Shown: piece by piece, positions 33,367 to 41,365 of the stretch
Numbering within the stretch: position 1 is the stretch's first letter
Layout: every line of letters begins with the position of its first letter
DNA from: a virus
Length of the DNA stretch: 58,879 bases
IMG/VR virus record: IMGVR_UViG_3300042090_001401
Location: 1 to 58,879 of that record
Strand: one strand, 5' to 3'
Translations under genes and position numbers: made by a program
Notes under the pieces: generated by a model
Seen by the model: the letters and a program-made list of their open reading frames with translations, nothing else
The model's database searches: none
Told to the model about the DNA's origin: nothing

Positions 33367-34380
33367 CTACAGGCCCGACGCGCGACCGGCCTGCAGCGCG
33401 CCACGGCTCACGCCGGCGACCTGCAGACGACCGACGCGCGGCCTGTAGCGCGTGACGACCACGCACATGCAATTGATCGTCTCCTCGGGCCGCGCGTCGG
33501 GGTCGCATGGGAACATCAGCCGGTTGCCGAGCCCGCTCGTGAACGGCGTGTCCAGCCCGGTTACCGTGTCGCCGTCCATCGACACGTGAAACTCGCGCTG
33601 AAACTTGCCGCGGTTCTTGTGGCGCCACGTGCGCTTGAACGCCTCGCCGTCGACCTTGCCCGACTCGGCCGCCTGGCGCAGGCCGACCAGCGACCCGGCG
33701 TGCGCGGCGCGCAGGCCCTCGGTGCGCGCGATGGTCTCGGCGCGCCAGTTGACCCAGTTGTCCGCGTACGCGTCGACCATCGCCGCGACCTGGTCACCGT
33801 CGAGCTCGCCGCCGTCGCGCGCGAGTCGCTCGAGGCGCTTCGCGTTGCGGCCGTCGACGAGCTGGCGCGCGAGCGCGTCGGCGTAGCGACCCTCCTCCAG
33901 CTCGTGCTGGAAGTTCACGACGTACTCGGCCTGGCCGTCGGTGAGGCCGATGCACGCGCGCAGCGTGCGGGCGATCGTGCGCGGGTTCTCGCCGCGCGCG
34001 AGCCCGTCCTCGAGCACGCCGCGCACCATGGCGCGCTGGTCCTCGGTCACGTTGCGCAGCACGTCGAGTCTGCCCTCGGCGACCGCGCGCACGGCGTTCA
34101 CGTTGGTCTCGTCGAAGTTCATCAGCTGCTCGGCGTCGCGACCGACCCATCCCATCGTCTCGCGCGCGGCGACCTTCCACGCGGCGCCGACCTCGTTCGC
34201 GAAGTGCTCGGCGGCCTCGGCGATGCCCGCGATCGCGCCGGCCGCGTCGCCCGCGGCGATGCGCGCCGCGACGTCGACGAGTTGATTCTGGTCGCGCAGG
34301 TAGGACAGGATTTGTCGCCACGCGGGGCCGAGGAGTCGCTGCACGCGCGCGACGAGCTCGGTCATCTCCTCCTCGGTCAC
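33367..34380 (-). CDS. head morphogenesis protein (Mu gpF / SPP1 gp7-like)
   Basis: 337 residues, GTG overlapping the stop of the preceding gene. N-terminal helical region (LVARVQRLLGPAWRQIL...), AETIARTEGLRAAHAGSL (the conserved R-T-E helix), and a C-terminal MDGDTVTGLDTPF ... ETINCMCVVV, the Cys pair seen at the end of this minor head protein family. Likely incorporated in the prohead near the portal. Confidence 0.8.
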   Translation of the reverse strand: MTEEEMTELVARVQRLLGPAWRQILSYLRDQNQLVDVAARIAAGDAAGAIAGIAEAAEHFANEVGAAWKVAARETMGWVGRDAEQLMNFDETNVNAVRAVAEGRLDVLRNVTEDQRAMVRGVLEDGLARGENPRTIARTLRACIGLTDGQAEYVVNFQHELEEGRYADALARQLVDGRNAKRLERLARDGGELDGDQVAAMVDAYADNWVNWRAETIARTEGLRAAHAGSLVGLRQAAESGKVDGEAFKRTWRHKNRGKFQREFHVSMDGDTVTGLDTPFTSGLGNRLMFPCDPDARPEETINCMCVVVTRYRPRVGRLQVAGVSRGALQAGRASGL

Positions 34381-34799
34381 GGCGGGGTCGCCCTGCGACA
34401 GTGCAGGATCCACGTCGCGCCGGCGGGGTCGCGCTCGACGCCGCGCTCGGTGACGATGGCGACCGAGTTGCCGAGCAGCGGGTCGCCGGTGATCTGGATC
34501 TTGTCGTTCGGCGCCGGTGCGACGCCTGCGGGGAGCGCGAGCGTGCCGGCGATGATGAGCACCTTCAGCTCGCCGGCGCGGACGAGGTTGTTGGCGCGCA
34601 GGTAGGTCGAGTAGTCGATCGCGAACGCGTTGCACGGATACGTCGCCGTGGTCGGGTTCGTGCCGGTGCCCGGCGTCGACGAGCTGCGCGTGCCCGGCGT
34701 GACCTTCGTGAAGACCGCCGAGTAGACGGCGGCGGGCCCGCCGGCGCCCAGGTTCTGGGCGACGATCTGCTCGATGTCGACCCCCATGAACAAGCCCAT
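34377..34799 (-). CDS. small head-region protein of unknown function
   Basis: 140 residues from an ATG at 34799; a second in-frame ATG is 4 codons later. GVDIEQIVAQNLGAGGPAAVYSAVFTKVTPGTRS resembles small head-tail joining proteins that begin this way in related gene orders; the C-terminal half is beta-rich (LKVLIIAGTLALPAGVAP). Not firmly recognised. Confidence 0.5.
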   Translation of the reverse strand: MGLFMGVDIEQIVAQNLGAGGPAAVYSAVFTKVTPGTRSSSTPGTGTNPTTATYPCNAFAIDYSTYLRANNLVRAGELKVLIIAGTLALPAGVAPAPNDKIQITGDPLLGNSVAIVTERGVERDPAGATWILHCRRATPP

Positions 34800-34889
34800 G
34801 AGGGTGACTCCACCACGGCGCCGCGATCGCGTCTACCGGCGAGGGAGGGAGCGGCGACGCGTCCAGCGTAGCGCCGCGGTGGAGACAGG
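34800..34889. other. 90-bp intergenic gap
   Basis: No gene seen. It contains a TGGACG hexamer on the minus strand (around 34860) but no -10 box at 17-18 bases, so I do not call a promoter. Confidence 0.5.
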
Positions 34890-35348
34890 TTACGCCTTCG
34901 GCGCGGCGGTCGACGCGACGACGGCCGCGGCAGTCGCGGGCGCGGACGCCGGGGCCGCGGGGCTGGTCGCCGTCGTGGTGGCAGCGGACGAACTCGGCGC
35001 GGGCGTCGGCGCGGGCGTCGAGGCGGGCGTGTTCGCGGCGATCGCCGCGGCGAGCGCGTTGCTCGCGTTCGACAGCTGCGTCGCCATCGCGGCGACCGCA
35101 GCGGGGTCGGTCGCGGCGGCAGCGAGCTGGGTCGCGAGGCCCTGGATCAGGGTGACGGCGGACGCCTCCACGGTGGTGGTGGCGGCGACCTGGGCTTGAA
35201 GGGCGGCGAGTGCGGGGTCCATGGCCGCAAAGCTAGCAGATATGGCTGACACGAGGTCAACGAACAGCGCGCACAACTCGCCGACGCGACGTTCGAGGCG
35301 CTGGACCTCGGCGGTCAGGCGACCGATCTCGGATGCGGTTCCAGACAT
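34890..35348 (-). CDS. small coiled-coil protein with Ala/Thr/Pro-rich tail
   Basis: 152 residues. N-terminal coiled coil (SEIGRLTAEVQRLERRVGELCALFVDLVSAI) followed by Ala-rich helices and a low-complexity Ala/Pro/Ser/Thr C terminus. A TAGGCT box ends 6 bases before the ATG, but the expected TGGACN box is missing 17 bases upstream. Function unknown. Confidence 0.6.
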   Translation of the reverse strand: MSGTASEIGRLTAEVQRLERRVGELCALFVDLVSAISASFAAMDPALAALQAQVAATTTVEASAVTLIQGLATQLAAAATDPAAVAAMATQLSNASNALAAAIAANTPASTPAPTPAPSSSAATTTATSPAAPASAPATAAAVVASTAAPKA

Positions 35349-35357
35349 GCCGTCAGC

Positions 35358-35666
35358 CTACAGCAGGTGCGCGAGCTGCGCCTGCGTCTCCTCGATCGCG
35401 CGCCGCAGGTGCTCGCGCATCCGTTCGCGCGTCCACACGCGGAACGGCCCGGAGAAGTCGGTTCGCTGGCGATGGTGCAGCGAGCACGCGGGTATCACGG
35501 TCGTGTCGTCGGCCTTGCGACCGAGCGCGCGTCGGCCGGCATGGTCGGCCTCGACCGGACCGCCGCACGTCGACACCTCGGCGAACGCGCACGGCAACAG
35601 CTTGCACGCGAGCATGTAGTCGGTGTCGCGCTCGCGTCGCGCGTATCGCGAACGTCGACTGGTCAT
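35358..35666 (-). CDS. HNH-like nuclease, DUF968-type
   Basis: 102 residues. The core PVEADHAGRRALGRKADDTTVIPACSLHHRQ (about residues 36-67; here in two pieces, EADHAGRRALG and CSLHHRQ) resembles HNH/RecA-dependent phage nucleases, with the CKLLPC pair before it as the zinc half. It ends 10 bases before the 35348 gene. HNH proteins in head modules often assist terminase cleavage, but it could also be a recombination nuclease. Confidence 0.65.
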   Translation of the reverse strand: MTSRRSRYARRERDTDYMLACKLLPCAFAEVSTCGGPVEADHAGRRALGRKADDTTVIPACSLHHRQRTDFSGPFRVWTRERMREHLRRAIEETQAQLAHLL

Positions 35667-35971
35667 CGTCGCGTCGCGAGCTGGGCGTTGTGCCGCGCGC
35701 GTAATCGGGCGACGTCGTCGGACGAGATCGCCGCGCCGACGACCGCCTCGACGTGCTCGCCGTCGAGCTCCAACTCGAGCCGCGCGCCGTCCGATCGCAG
35801 CAGCAGCGCGACCGAGGCGACCGGCAGGTCGACCACGACCTCGCCGCCGCGACCGTCCGACTGCACCGCCTCGACGCGCGCGGTGACCGGGTCGCCGTCG
35901 TACACGACGCGAACGCGGGACATCGGACGCAGCTTCGCGTGTCGATCGGTGTCGACGTCGTCGCTAGCCAC
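35663..35971 (-). CDS. hypothetical 102-residue beta-rich protein
   Basis: GTG start overlapping the end of the preceding gene by 8 bases; its own stop overlaps the HNH start. Alternating strands (SRVRVVYDGDPVTARVEAVQ; VVVDLPVASVALLLRSDGARLELEL) and a basic C-terminal helix. Not recognised. Confidence 0.55.
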   Translation of the reverse strand: MASDDVDTDRHAKLRPMSRVRVVYDGDPVTARVEAVQSDGRGGEVVVDLPVASVALLLRSDGARLELELDGEHVEAVVGAAISSDDVARLRARHNAQLATRR

Positions 35972-36452
35972 GCGGCGCCTGCTCGCCGGCGAGAACCGCG
36001 CGCACCGCCGCGTCCTTCGCCTCGAGCAGCTTGCGCAGTGCGACCGTGCGTTCGGCGTTGCGCGGCAGCGTGCGGACGACCTGGTAGGCGAGGTGACAAA
36101 ACGGTCGACTGACCGTCTGCAGCTCGGGCGGCAGGTGACCGAACTGGAACCACTGCAGCATCGGCTCGTCGCCGAACCCGGCGCCCCACTTCTTCGACGG
36201 GTGCGACTCGCCGAAGTGACCGTGCGCGCGGATGCCGCGGTGCAGGTCGTCGACGATCGGCGTCGTGTCCGGCCAGTGCGTCAACGTCGCCGACACGATG
36301 CTCGCGTTCGCGCCGAGCTCGCGCACGAGTCGCAGTGCGGTCCCGTCCGGCGAGTTGCGCGACGAGTCGATGTCGAGCGGCTCGCCAGGCTTCGCGGTGC
36401 GGTCGTCGCCGTGACCACCGACCGCCTCGATCTCGATCTTGAAGTTGCCCAT
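35964..36452 (-). CDS. putative cyclic-nucleotide sponge: Acb2/Tad1-type hairpin domain fused to an N-terminal domain
   Basis: 162 residues. The last 60 residues resemble the helical-hairpin domain shared by anti-CBASS Acb2 and anti-Thoeris Tad1 proteins: FQFGHLPPELQTVSRPF (residues 102-118), LAYQVVRTLP (121-130), ERTVALRKLLEAKDAAVRAVL (134-154). Such proteins sequester immune signalling nucleotides. The N-terminal 95 residues (KIEIEAVGGHGDDR; LTHWPDTTPIVDDLHRG) form a separate domain common in phages, function unknown to me. It has its own promoter (TGGACC-17-TACGGT, 7 bases to ATG). Whether this fold still binds a signal here is untested. Confidence 0.6.
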   Translation of the reverse strand: MGNFKIEIEAVGGHGDDRTAKPGEPLDIDSSRNSPDGTALRLVRELGANASIVSATLTHWPDTTPIVDDLHRGIRAHGHFGESHPSKKWGAGFGDEPMLQWFQFGHLPPELQTVSRPFCHLAYQVVRTLPRNAERTVALRKLLEAKDAAVRAVLAGEQAPRG

Positions 36453-36459
36453 TGCCGCG

Positions 36460-36488
36460 ACCGTACCAGCGCGCGGCCGCGGGGTCCA
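36460..36488 (-). promoter_or_regulatory. late-class promoter for the Acb2/Tad1-like gene
   Basis: TGGACC, 17-base spacer, TACGGT, 7 bases to the ATG at 36452. Confidence 0.6.
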
Positions 36489-36495
36489 ACGTCGA

Positions 36496-36762
36496 CTAGC
36501 GAACCGTCGCGGCCGGCTTCGCCGCCGGCGCGCCCGAGCCCGAGCCCGAACCCTGAGCGGCGAGCTTCGCGGCGCGCGCCTGCTGCGCGCACTGGATCAG
36601 GTCGGTCGTGATCGCGCCGTAGTTGCCGGCGCTGGCGTACTGCACGAGTGCGACGTCGTCGCCCTCCAGACACTTGACGCCCGCCTTCTCGCCCGCCTTG
36701 TCGGCGGCGGAACAGGCGACGAGCGTCACGAGCGTCACGACGAACAGCAGGATGGGGCGCAT
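36496..36762 (-). CDS. small lipoprotein
   Basis: 88 residues from the ATG at 36762; the upstream in-frame ATG (36774) lies within the promoter. Signal peptide MRPILLFVVTLVTLVAC with a good lipobox (LVAC), then Cys-containing helical domain and a Gly-Ser/Ala-Pro-rich C terminus. Phage-encoded lipoproteins can block superinfection or modify the envelope; the exact role is unknown. Confidence 0.65.
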   Translation of the reverse strand: MRPILLFVVTLVTLVACSAADKAGEKAGVKCLEGDDVALVQYASAGNYGAITTDLIQCAQQARAAKLAAQGSGSGSGAPAAKPAATVR

Positions 36763-36769
36763 GGACCGG

Positions 36770-36798
36770 AGCATGCGCCAGCTCGGTCGCCGAGTCCA
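36770..36798 (-). promoter_or_regulatory. late-class promoter for the lipoprotein gene
   Basis: TGGACT, 17-base spacer, CATGCT, 7 bases to the ATG at 36762. It supports that ATG as the true start. Confidence 0.6.
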
Positions 36799-36804
36799 GC
36801 GGGC

Positions 36805-37422
36805 TCAGATCGAGCGGTCGAGGGTGTAGCCGTCGTCGTCGTAGAACTCCGACACGCTCGGCGAGCCGTCGTCGTTCGTCGCGCCGTACGCCTGGCCGTA
36901 GGCGCTCGGGTCCTGCGCCGAGCCGCCCAGGTACTGACCCAGCAGCTCGTTGACCTGCGTCGGGAACCGGCCCGTGATGCCGAGGGTCGGACGGAAGAAC
37001 CGCACCGTCGCCGGGCCCGCGCCGACGCTCGCGACGTTGCTGCCCGAGATCGCCGTATCCTGCGTCGACGTGTTGAACAGCACCATCGCGGCGAGCTCGT
37101 AGCAGCCGTAGATGACGCCCCACGGGATCGTCGTCGGGTCGACCGCGTCGCCGAGCGCGTCGACCACGTTCGACCGCGGCCACTGCAGCTGCACGTCGAC
37201 CTGCGGCTGCGTGTTCCACGTCCCCTGCCACTGCTGGCGGTCGAGCATGCGCGACGCCTCGAGCAGCGCGCTCGCCTGCGTCGCGGGGACCGCGGCGTTA
37301 AAGGCGGCCTTCGCCGGCGTGAGGCCAGGCGCGAGGTACGCCTGACACGCGGCGAGCGACCCGTAGACCGCGTAGGTGACGGAGTTGATCGTGACCGAGC
37401 CCTGGGTTCCTCCGTCGGCCAT
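36805..37422 (-). CDS. head-tail connector (DnaT-like/gp6-like adaptor)
   Basis: 205 residues, ATG with AAGGAG 7 bases upstream. Pattern GSLAACQAYLAPGLTPAKAAFNAA, ASRMLDRQQWQGTW, QLQWPRSNVVDALGDAVDPTTIPWGVIYGCYELAAMVL is that of the DnaT-like ssDNA-binding/connector proteins that follow portal genes. It probably forms the ring under the portal. Confidence 0.7.
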   Translation of the reverse strand: MADGGTQGSVTINSVTYAVYGSLAACQAYLAPGLTPAKAAFNAAVPATQASALLEASRMLDRQQWQGTWNTQPQVDVQLQWPRSNVVDALGDAVDPTTIPWGVIYGCYELAAMVLFNTSTQDTAISGSNVASVGAGPATVRFFRPTLGITGRFPTQVNELLGQYLGGSAQDPSAYGQAYGATNDDGSPSVSEFYDDDGYTLDRSI

Positions 37423-37424
37423 GA

Positions 37425-39245
37425 CTACTCCTTCACGTCGGTCTCGACGGGCTTCATCGGTTGCTTCTTTTCCTCGTCGTTCGTCAGCACCGACGGGACG
37501 GGGATGTTGACGCCGGTCGACGGGTCGCGCGGCTGTCCGGTCGCGTCCATCGTCGGCGTGGGCTGGTCGCTGTTGCCGGTCGCCATGTCGGTCGTGCCGG
37601 TCGCGAGCGGCGACTCGTTGCCGCGCGCGCCCGACTGCGGCACGGGCGAGCGGTCGACGGTACCGTAGCTGCCGGGCGCGTCGGCGCCCTGCGCGCGCGA
37701 GGTGTTCTCGGTGCCGTCGAGCGCGCGGGTCACGTTCGGCGAGCCCTGACCGGGCGGCTGCTGGGCGCCGGGCAGCGAGCCGGGCGCGCCAGGGAACGGT
37801 GACTGACCGGGCGCGGGGATCGGTCGACCGAGCGGACCGACGATCTGCGGCGGCATGACGGGGGCGCCGACGACGCCGAGCATGTCGCGGATCTGACCGA
37901 ACACCGGGTCGTCGGGCGGCATGTACGCGCCCGCCTGCTTGAGCTGCACGATCGCATTCATCATCTCGACGACCGAGGACAGCTGGACCTTGTCGGGGAT
38001 GAGCCGCGGCATGAGGTCGCGATCCCACCCGTTGAGGTCGAACAGCGTGCCGACGACGTCGACGCGGTAGCAGTCGGCGAGCTCGTTCAGCGTGCCGGTG
38101 ATGAGCTGGGCGAATAGCTCGGTCTTGTCCTGCGACAGCGCGAGCGAGCCCTTACCGCCGGCGCCCAGCAGCACGTGCTCGAGGCCGAACACGCGGGCGA
38201 TCTCCTCGTTCTTGCGGACGATGGTCTCGTGGATCTCGTGCAGGCCCGCGCCGTCGCCGCGCAGGAGTTCGAGCCCGTACATCTTCTGAGCCGACGGGGT
38301 CTGCAGCGGGCCGATGTCCGTGTAGACCGACGAGTCCATCACGAGACCGAGACCTGGATTCTTGACGTGGTTGGCGACGATGTTGTTGATGCCGCGGACG
38401 CGACGGTCGCGCTCGGCCGGCGTGATGACGCCCTCGGACACGAGCTGCGCGAGCAGGCCGAGCGGCGCCGAGCCGACGGGTATGCCGCGCGCGTCGGTCT
38501 CGTAGCCCCATCCCTCGAGCTGTTCGAGACGCTTCAGCTGGCGGTTCGTCTCGACGACGTGGCGCAGGAGACCGACGCCGTCGGGCTGATCGGTGACCGT
38601 GTCGTCGACGACGTAGACGACCTTGTCGCGCGGTAGGTACAGTAGCTGGCCCGAGTACGGCACGCGCTGCACGAACCCGGCGACGAGACCGTCCTCGTCG
38701 ATGTCCCACTGTTCGATCGTCCACTGCGGCCGACGTTCGATCGTCAGAAACCCGATGTTGCCGTCCGCGCGTCGCTTCGCGACCCACTCCTGCACCGAGT
38801 AGCCGAGCAGGCGGAACAGCAGCGTGCCCTTGACGAACTTCGACCACGGCATCTCCATGTCGTGAATCGCGTCGTCGACGATCTCGGCGTACTTCTTCGC
38901 CTGGTCGATCGAGCCGCCCTTCGCCTTGCCGATCGCCTTGAGGTTGTCGACGTCGGGCGGCTCGACGGTCCAGCCGACGCCCGAACCCATCGCGAGGTAG
39001 TAGCGGCTGCACGCCCCGACGATCCCCGTGTTGAGGAGCATCTGGTTGAGCGTCTTGAACCGCTGCGGTCCGTACGTCAGGTCGGCGTTCGACTCGGCGC
39101 TGACCAGGAAGCCGCCGACCGCGTTCGTGCCGCCGACGCCCTGTCGCTGCTGCGGCTTGGGCTTGACGCGGAAAAAGTCCGCGACGCGGGTCAGAAACTC
39201 CTTCGCGATGCCGCCGCGGCGCGGACGTGGGGCGGCTGCTGCCAT
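37425..39245 (-). CDS. portal protein (Mu gp29 / DUF935-like)
   Basis: 606 residues. Typical portal features: SADLTYGPQRFKTLNQML, FLTIERRPQWTIEQWDIDEDG, DVTDQPDGVGLLRHVVETNRQLKRLE (stem), IHETIVRKNEEIARVFGLEHVLLGAGGKGSLALSQDKTELFAQ near residues 345-390, then a Pro/Gly-rich C-terminal tail that is longer than usual. Twelve copies should form the DNA entry vertex. The promoter TGGACT-17-CATCCT ends 6 bases before the ATG. Confidence 0.85.
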   Translation of the reverse strand: MAAAAPRPRRGGIAKEFLTRVADFFRVKPKPQQRQGVGGTNAVGGFLVSAESNADLTYGPQRFKTLNQMLLNTGIVGACSRYYLAMGSGVGWTVEPPDVDNLKAIGKAKGGSIDQAKKYAEIVDDAIHDMEMPWSKFVKGTLLFRLLGYSVQEWVAKRRADGNIGFLTIERRPQWTIEQWDIDEDGLVAGFVQRVPYSGQLLYLPRDKVVYVVDDTVTDQPDGVGLLRHVVETNRQLKRLEQLEGWGYETDARGIPVGSAPLGLLAQLVSEGVITPAERDRRVRGINNIVANHVKNPGLGLVMDSSVYTDIGPLQTPSAQKMYGLELLRGDGAGLHEIHETIVRKNEEIARVFGLEHVLLGAGGKGSLALSQDKTELFAQLITGTLNELADCYRVDVVGTLFDLNGWDRDLMPRLIPDKVQLSSVVEMMNAIVQLKQAGAYMPPDDPVFGQIRDMLGVVGAPVMPPQIVGPLGRPIPAPGQSPFPGAPGSLPGAQQPPGQGSPNVTRALDGTENTSRAQGADAPGSYGTVDRSPVPQSGARGNESPLATGTTDMATGNSDQPTPTMDATGQPRDPSTGVNIPVPSVLTNDEEKKQPMKPVETDVKE

Positions 39246-39251
39246 GTCGCG

Positions 39252-39280
39252 AGGATGCCCGCTGCGGCCCGGCGAGTCCA
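39252..39280 (-). promoter_or_regulatory. late-class promoter for the portal gene
   Basis: TGGACT, 17-base spacer, CATCCT, 6 bases to the ATG at 39245. Confidence 0.75.
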
Positions 39281-39286
39281 GCGGCG

Positions 39287-41161
39287 CTACCAGGCGGACC
39301 CGTTGTCGTCGTCGACCTCGTCGTCGATCTCGGGCCCGCGGTAGTTCGGGTTGTGCCGCGGCTTTCCGTTCATCGCCTCGCGCATCTTCTCGGCGCGCTG
39401 CTCGAGGTCGGCGGGCGTGTCCTTGCCGGGGTCGATCATCACCGACCCGCCGGGCACGACCTGGTGGCGCATGCTCGCGAGCCGGTTGAACGCGCGCGAG
39501 CCGGCGTCGACGAGCGCGCTCATGCGACTGTTCGGGAAGTTGCCGTACTCCTCGACCAGCTCGGCGTTCCACGGGCCGCGCACGAGGAACACGCGGTGGT
39601 GCTGCTGCATCGCCGACAGCGGCGAGGCGCGCACGACCTTGCTGCCCGACTCGGGCGAGCTCGCGGTGACCGTGCCCGGCGCCTCGGCCGCGAAGCCGCG
39701 CACCTGGTCGACGCCAGCCTGACCGGGATCCTGCGGAAAGTCCTGCACCGTGCGCGGACCGTCCTCGGTGCGACGCAGCTCGCGCTCGGTCTTCACGCCG
39801 CCGGGCCCGAGCCGCACGCGGTGCGCGTGCATGACGTAGAAGTTTCCGTCCACGCCCCACCGCATCCGCACCGAGCCGGTGCCGTCGCTGGTCGCCTCGG
39901 TCGACGCCGCGAGGTCCCAGCCGCGCACGTCGAATGGAACGCGTCGCGCCGGCACCTGGTCGGGCTCGACGTACTGCCAGTCCTCGTGCTTGAACATGTC
40001 GCCGCTCCCCTCGCTGGGATACTGACGGAACTGCGCCGCGACCGCGTTCGTGCCGACGGTCAGCAGCAGCACCTCGCGCTGCGACTCGACGGCCGCGCGC
40101 GAGAACCGAACGGGGTCGGCGAGCATCGCGACGTCGCGACCGACCAGCAGCCAGAACCGACAGAGGCCGAGGAGCGAACCCTCGTCGCCTGCGTGCGCGC
40201 GGTCGAACGCGGCGATCGCGGCGTCGGCGCGCGCGACCTCGGCGTACCGCCAGTCGACGTAACCGATCTTGCTCGGTCGCCACGCCGCCTTGCCCGTCTT
40301 CTTCGACTTGCGCGCCCGGACCGGGTGCGCGTCGCCCTCGAACTCCATCTCGATCAGCAGGTGCTCGAAGTCGAGCTCGGCCTCCAGGATCAACCCGCTG
40401 ATGTCGTCGTGCGCGAGCCGCTGCATGATGACGATCGTCGACGACGGCTGCACGAGCACGCCCTCGACGACCTCGGGGTAGGGGTTCGCGTTGCGCACGC
40501 GCGAGGTCAGCGTCGACGTGAACCAATCGCGCGTGAACTTCATGTCCGCCTCGGACCGCGCGCCCATCACGCTGTGCGGGTCGTCGAGGATGAGTCGGTC
40601 CGCGCGCTCGCCGGTGCCCATGCCGCGCACGCCCGACGCGATGCGAAAGCCCTCACTGCTGTTCTTGTAGTAGCCCTTCGTGTTCTGCCGCGGGTCCCAG
40701 TCGAAGCCCGACACGATGACGTCGCCGGGCCCGCGACGCGGCCCCCACAACGCGCGGTACTCGGGCGCGTTGATCAGCTTCGCGCCCTTCTCGTTGTCGC
40801 GCTCGGTGAGGTGCTCGCCGTACGCCCAGCTGATGTATCGCAGGTCCGGTCGCTTGCGCGGACCCCACTCCCACGACGGAAAGAACACGTCGACGAGCGA
40901 CGACTTGGACATGCCCGGCGGGCAGTTGATGAGCAGGTTGCGGATCTGCCCGGCGTGCACCGCCTCGAGGTGCTCGCAGATCGCCTCCATCGCGCGCGAC
41001 ACGCGCAACGGGTTGCCGGGGTCGACGCGGTGCCACGTCAGCCGCACGTAGTCGATCAGCCGCAGCTCGGCGCGGTCGCGCAGGATCGCCATCGCGGCCA
41101 TCGCGGGGTTCCTCACCGCGCGCGCGTACTCGCGGCTCGCGCGGTCGTCCGCGGTCGCCAC
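39287..41161 (-). CDS. terminase large subunit
   Basis: 624 residues. ATPase motor motifs: variant Walker A PPGMSKS at 81-87 and Walker B LILDDPH at 190-196 with SAT-like MQRLAHDD near 246-253. The nuclease domain begins around VRGWDLAAS (412-420) and continues through VDQVRGFAAEA and a C-terminal region. It packages DNA into proheads. The Walker A lacks the second Gly, as in the PPGHMKS subgroup of terminases. Starts with GTG or ATG two bases after the preceding gene. Confidence 0.9.
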   Translation of the reverse strand: MATADDRASREYARAVRNPAMAAMAILRDRAELRLIDYVRLTWHRVDPGNPLRVSRAMEAICEHLEAVHAGQIRNLLINCPPGMSKSSLVDVFFPSWEWGPRKRPDLRYISWAYGEHLTERDNEKGAKLINAPEYRALWGPRRGPGDVIVSGFDWDPRQNTKGYYKNSSEGFRIASGVRGMGTGERADRLILDDPHSVMGARSEADMKFTRDWFTSTLTSRVRNANPYPEVVEGVLVQPSSTIVIMQRLAHDDISGLILEAELDFEHLLIEMEFEGDAHPVRARKSKKTGKAAWRPSKIGYVDWRYAEVARADAAIAAFDRAHAGDEGSLLGLCRFWLLVGRDVAMLADPVRFSRAAVESQREVLLLTVGTNAVAAQFRQYPSEGSGDMFKHEDWQYVEPDQVPARRVPFDVRGWDLAASTEATSDGTGSVRMRWGVDGNFYVMHAHRVRLGPGGVKTERELRRTEDGPRTVQDFPQDPGQAGVDQVRGFAAEAPGTVTASSPESGSKVVRASPLSAMQQHHRVFLVRGPWNAELVEEYGNFPNSRMSALVDAGSRAFNRLASMRHQVVPGGSVMIDPGKDTPADLEQRAEKMREAMNGKPRHNPNYRGPEIDDEVDDDNGSAW

Positions 41162-41162
41162 G

Positions 41163-41363
41163 CTACTCGGGCAGTCGCGGACGCGGCGGCGGCTGCCACG
41201 CGCGACCCGACAGCTCCCTCGCCTGCATACGTCGAATCATCGCGGCGACCTCGGCCTCGAACAGCGGGTGGCCCTGCAGCTTGCACCGCTTGATGTCGAG
41301 GCACTCGCACGTGCCCTGGCCGTCGCACGTGCGGTGACACGTTTGAAAGGTCGGCAGCGCCAC
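41163..41363 (-). CDS. small Cys-rich protein between the terminase subunits
   Basis: 66 residues from a GTG at 41363. CHRTCDGQGTCECLDIKRCK places five Cys within 20 residues, a likely zinc site, followed by an amphipathic helix (EAEVAAMIRRMQA) and a Pro-rich tail. Only 1 base separates it from the terminase start, so it is coupled to packaging genes. Not recognised. Confidence 0.6.
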   Translation of the reverse strand: MALPTFQTCHRTCDGQGTCECLDIKRCKLQGHPLFEAEVAAMIRRMQARELSGRAWQPPPRPRLPE

Positions 41364-41365
41364 GA

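Noticed and set aside
34855-34870. TGGACG hexamer on the minus strand upstream of 34799
   Set aside because: No -10 box at 17-18 bases; the nearest TAG-like box is 24 bases away.
35355-35360. TAGGCT box 6 bases before the ATG at 35348 as a thirteenth late promoter
   Set aside because: There is no TGGACN box at the right distance; noted in the gene entry only.
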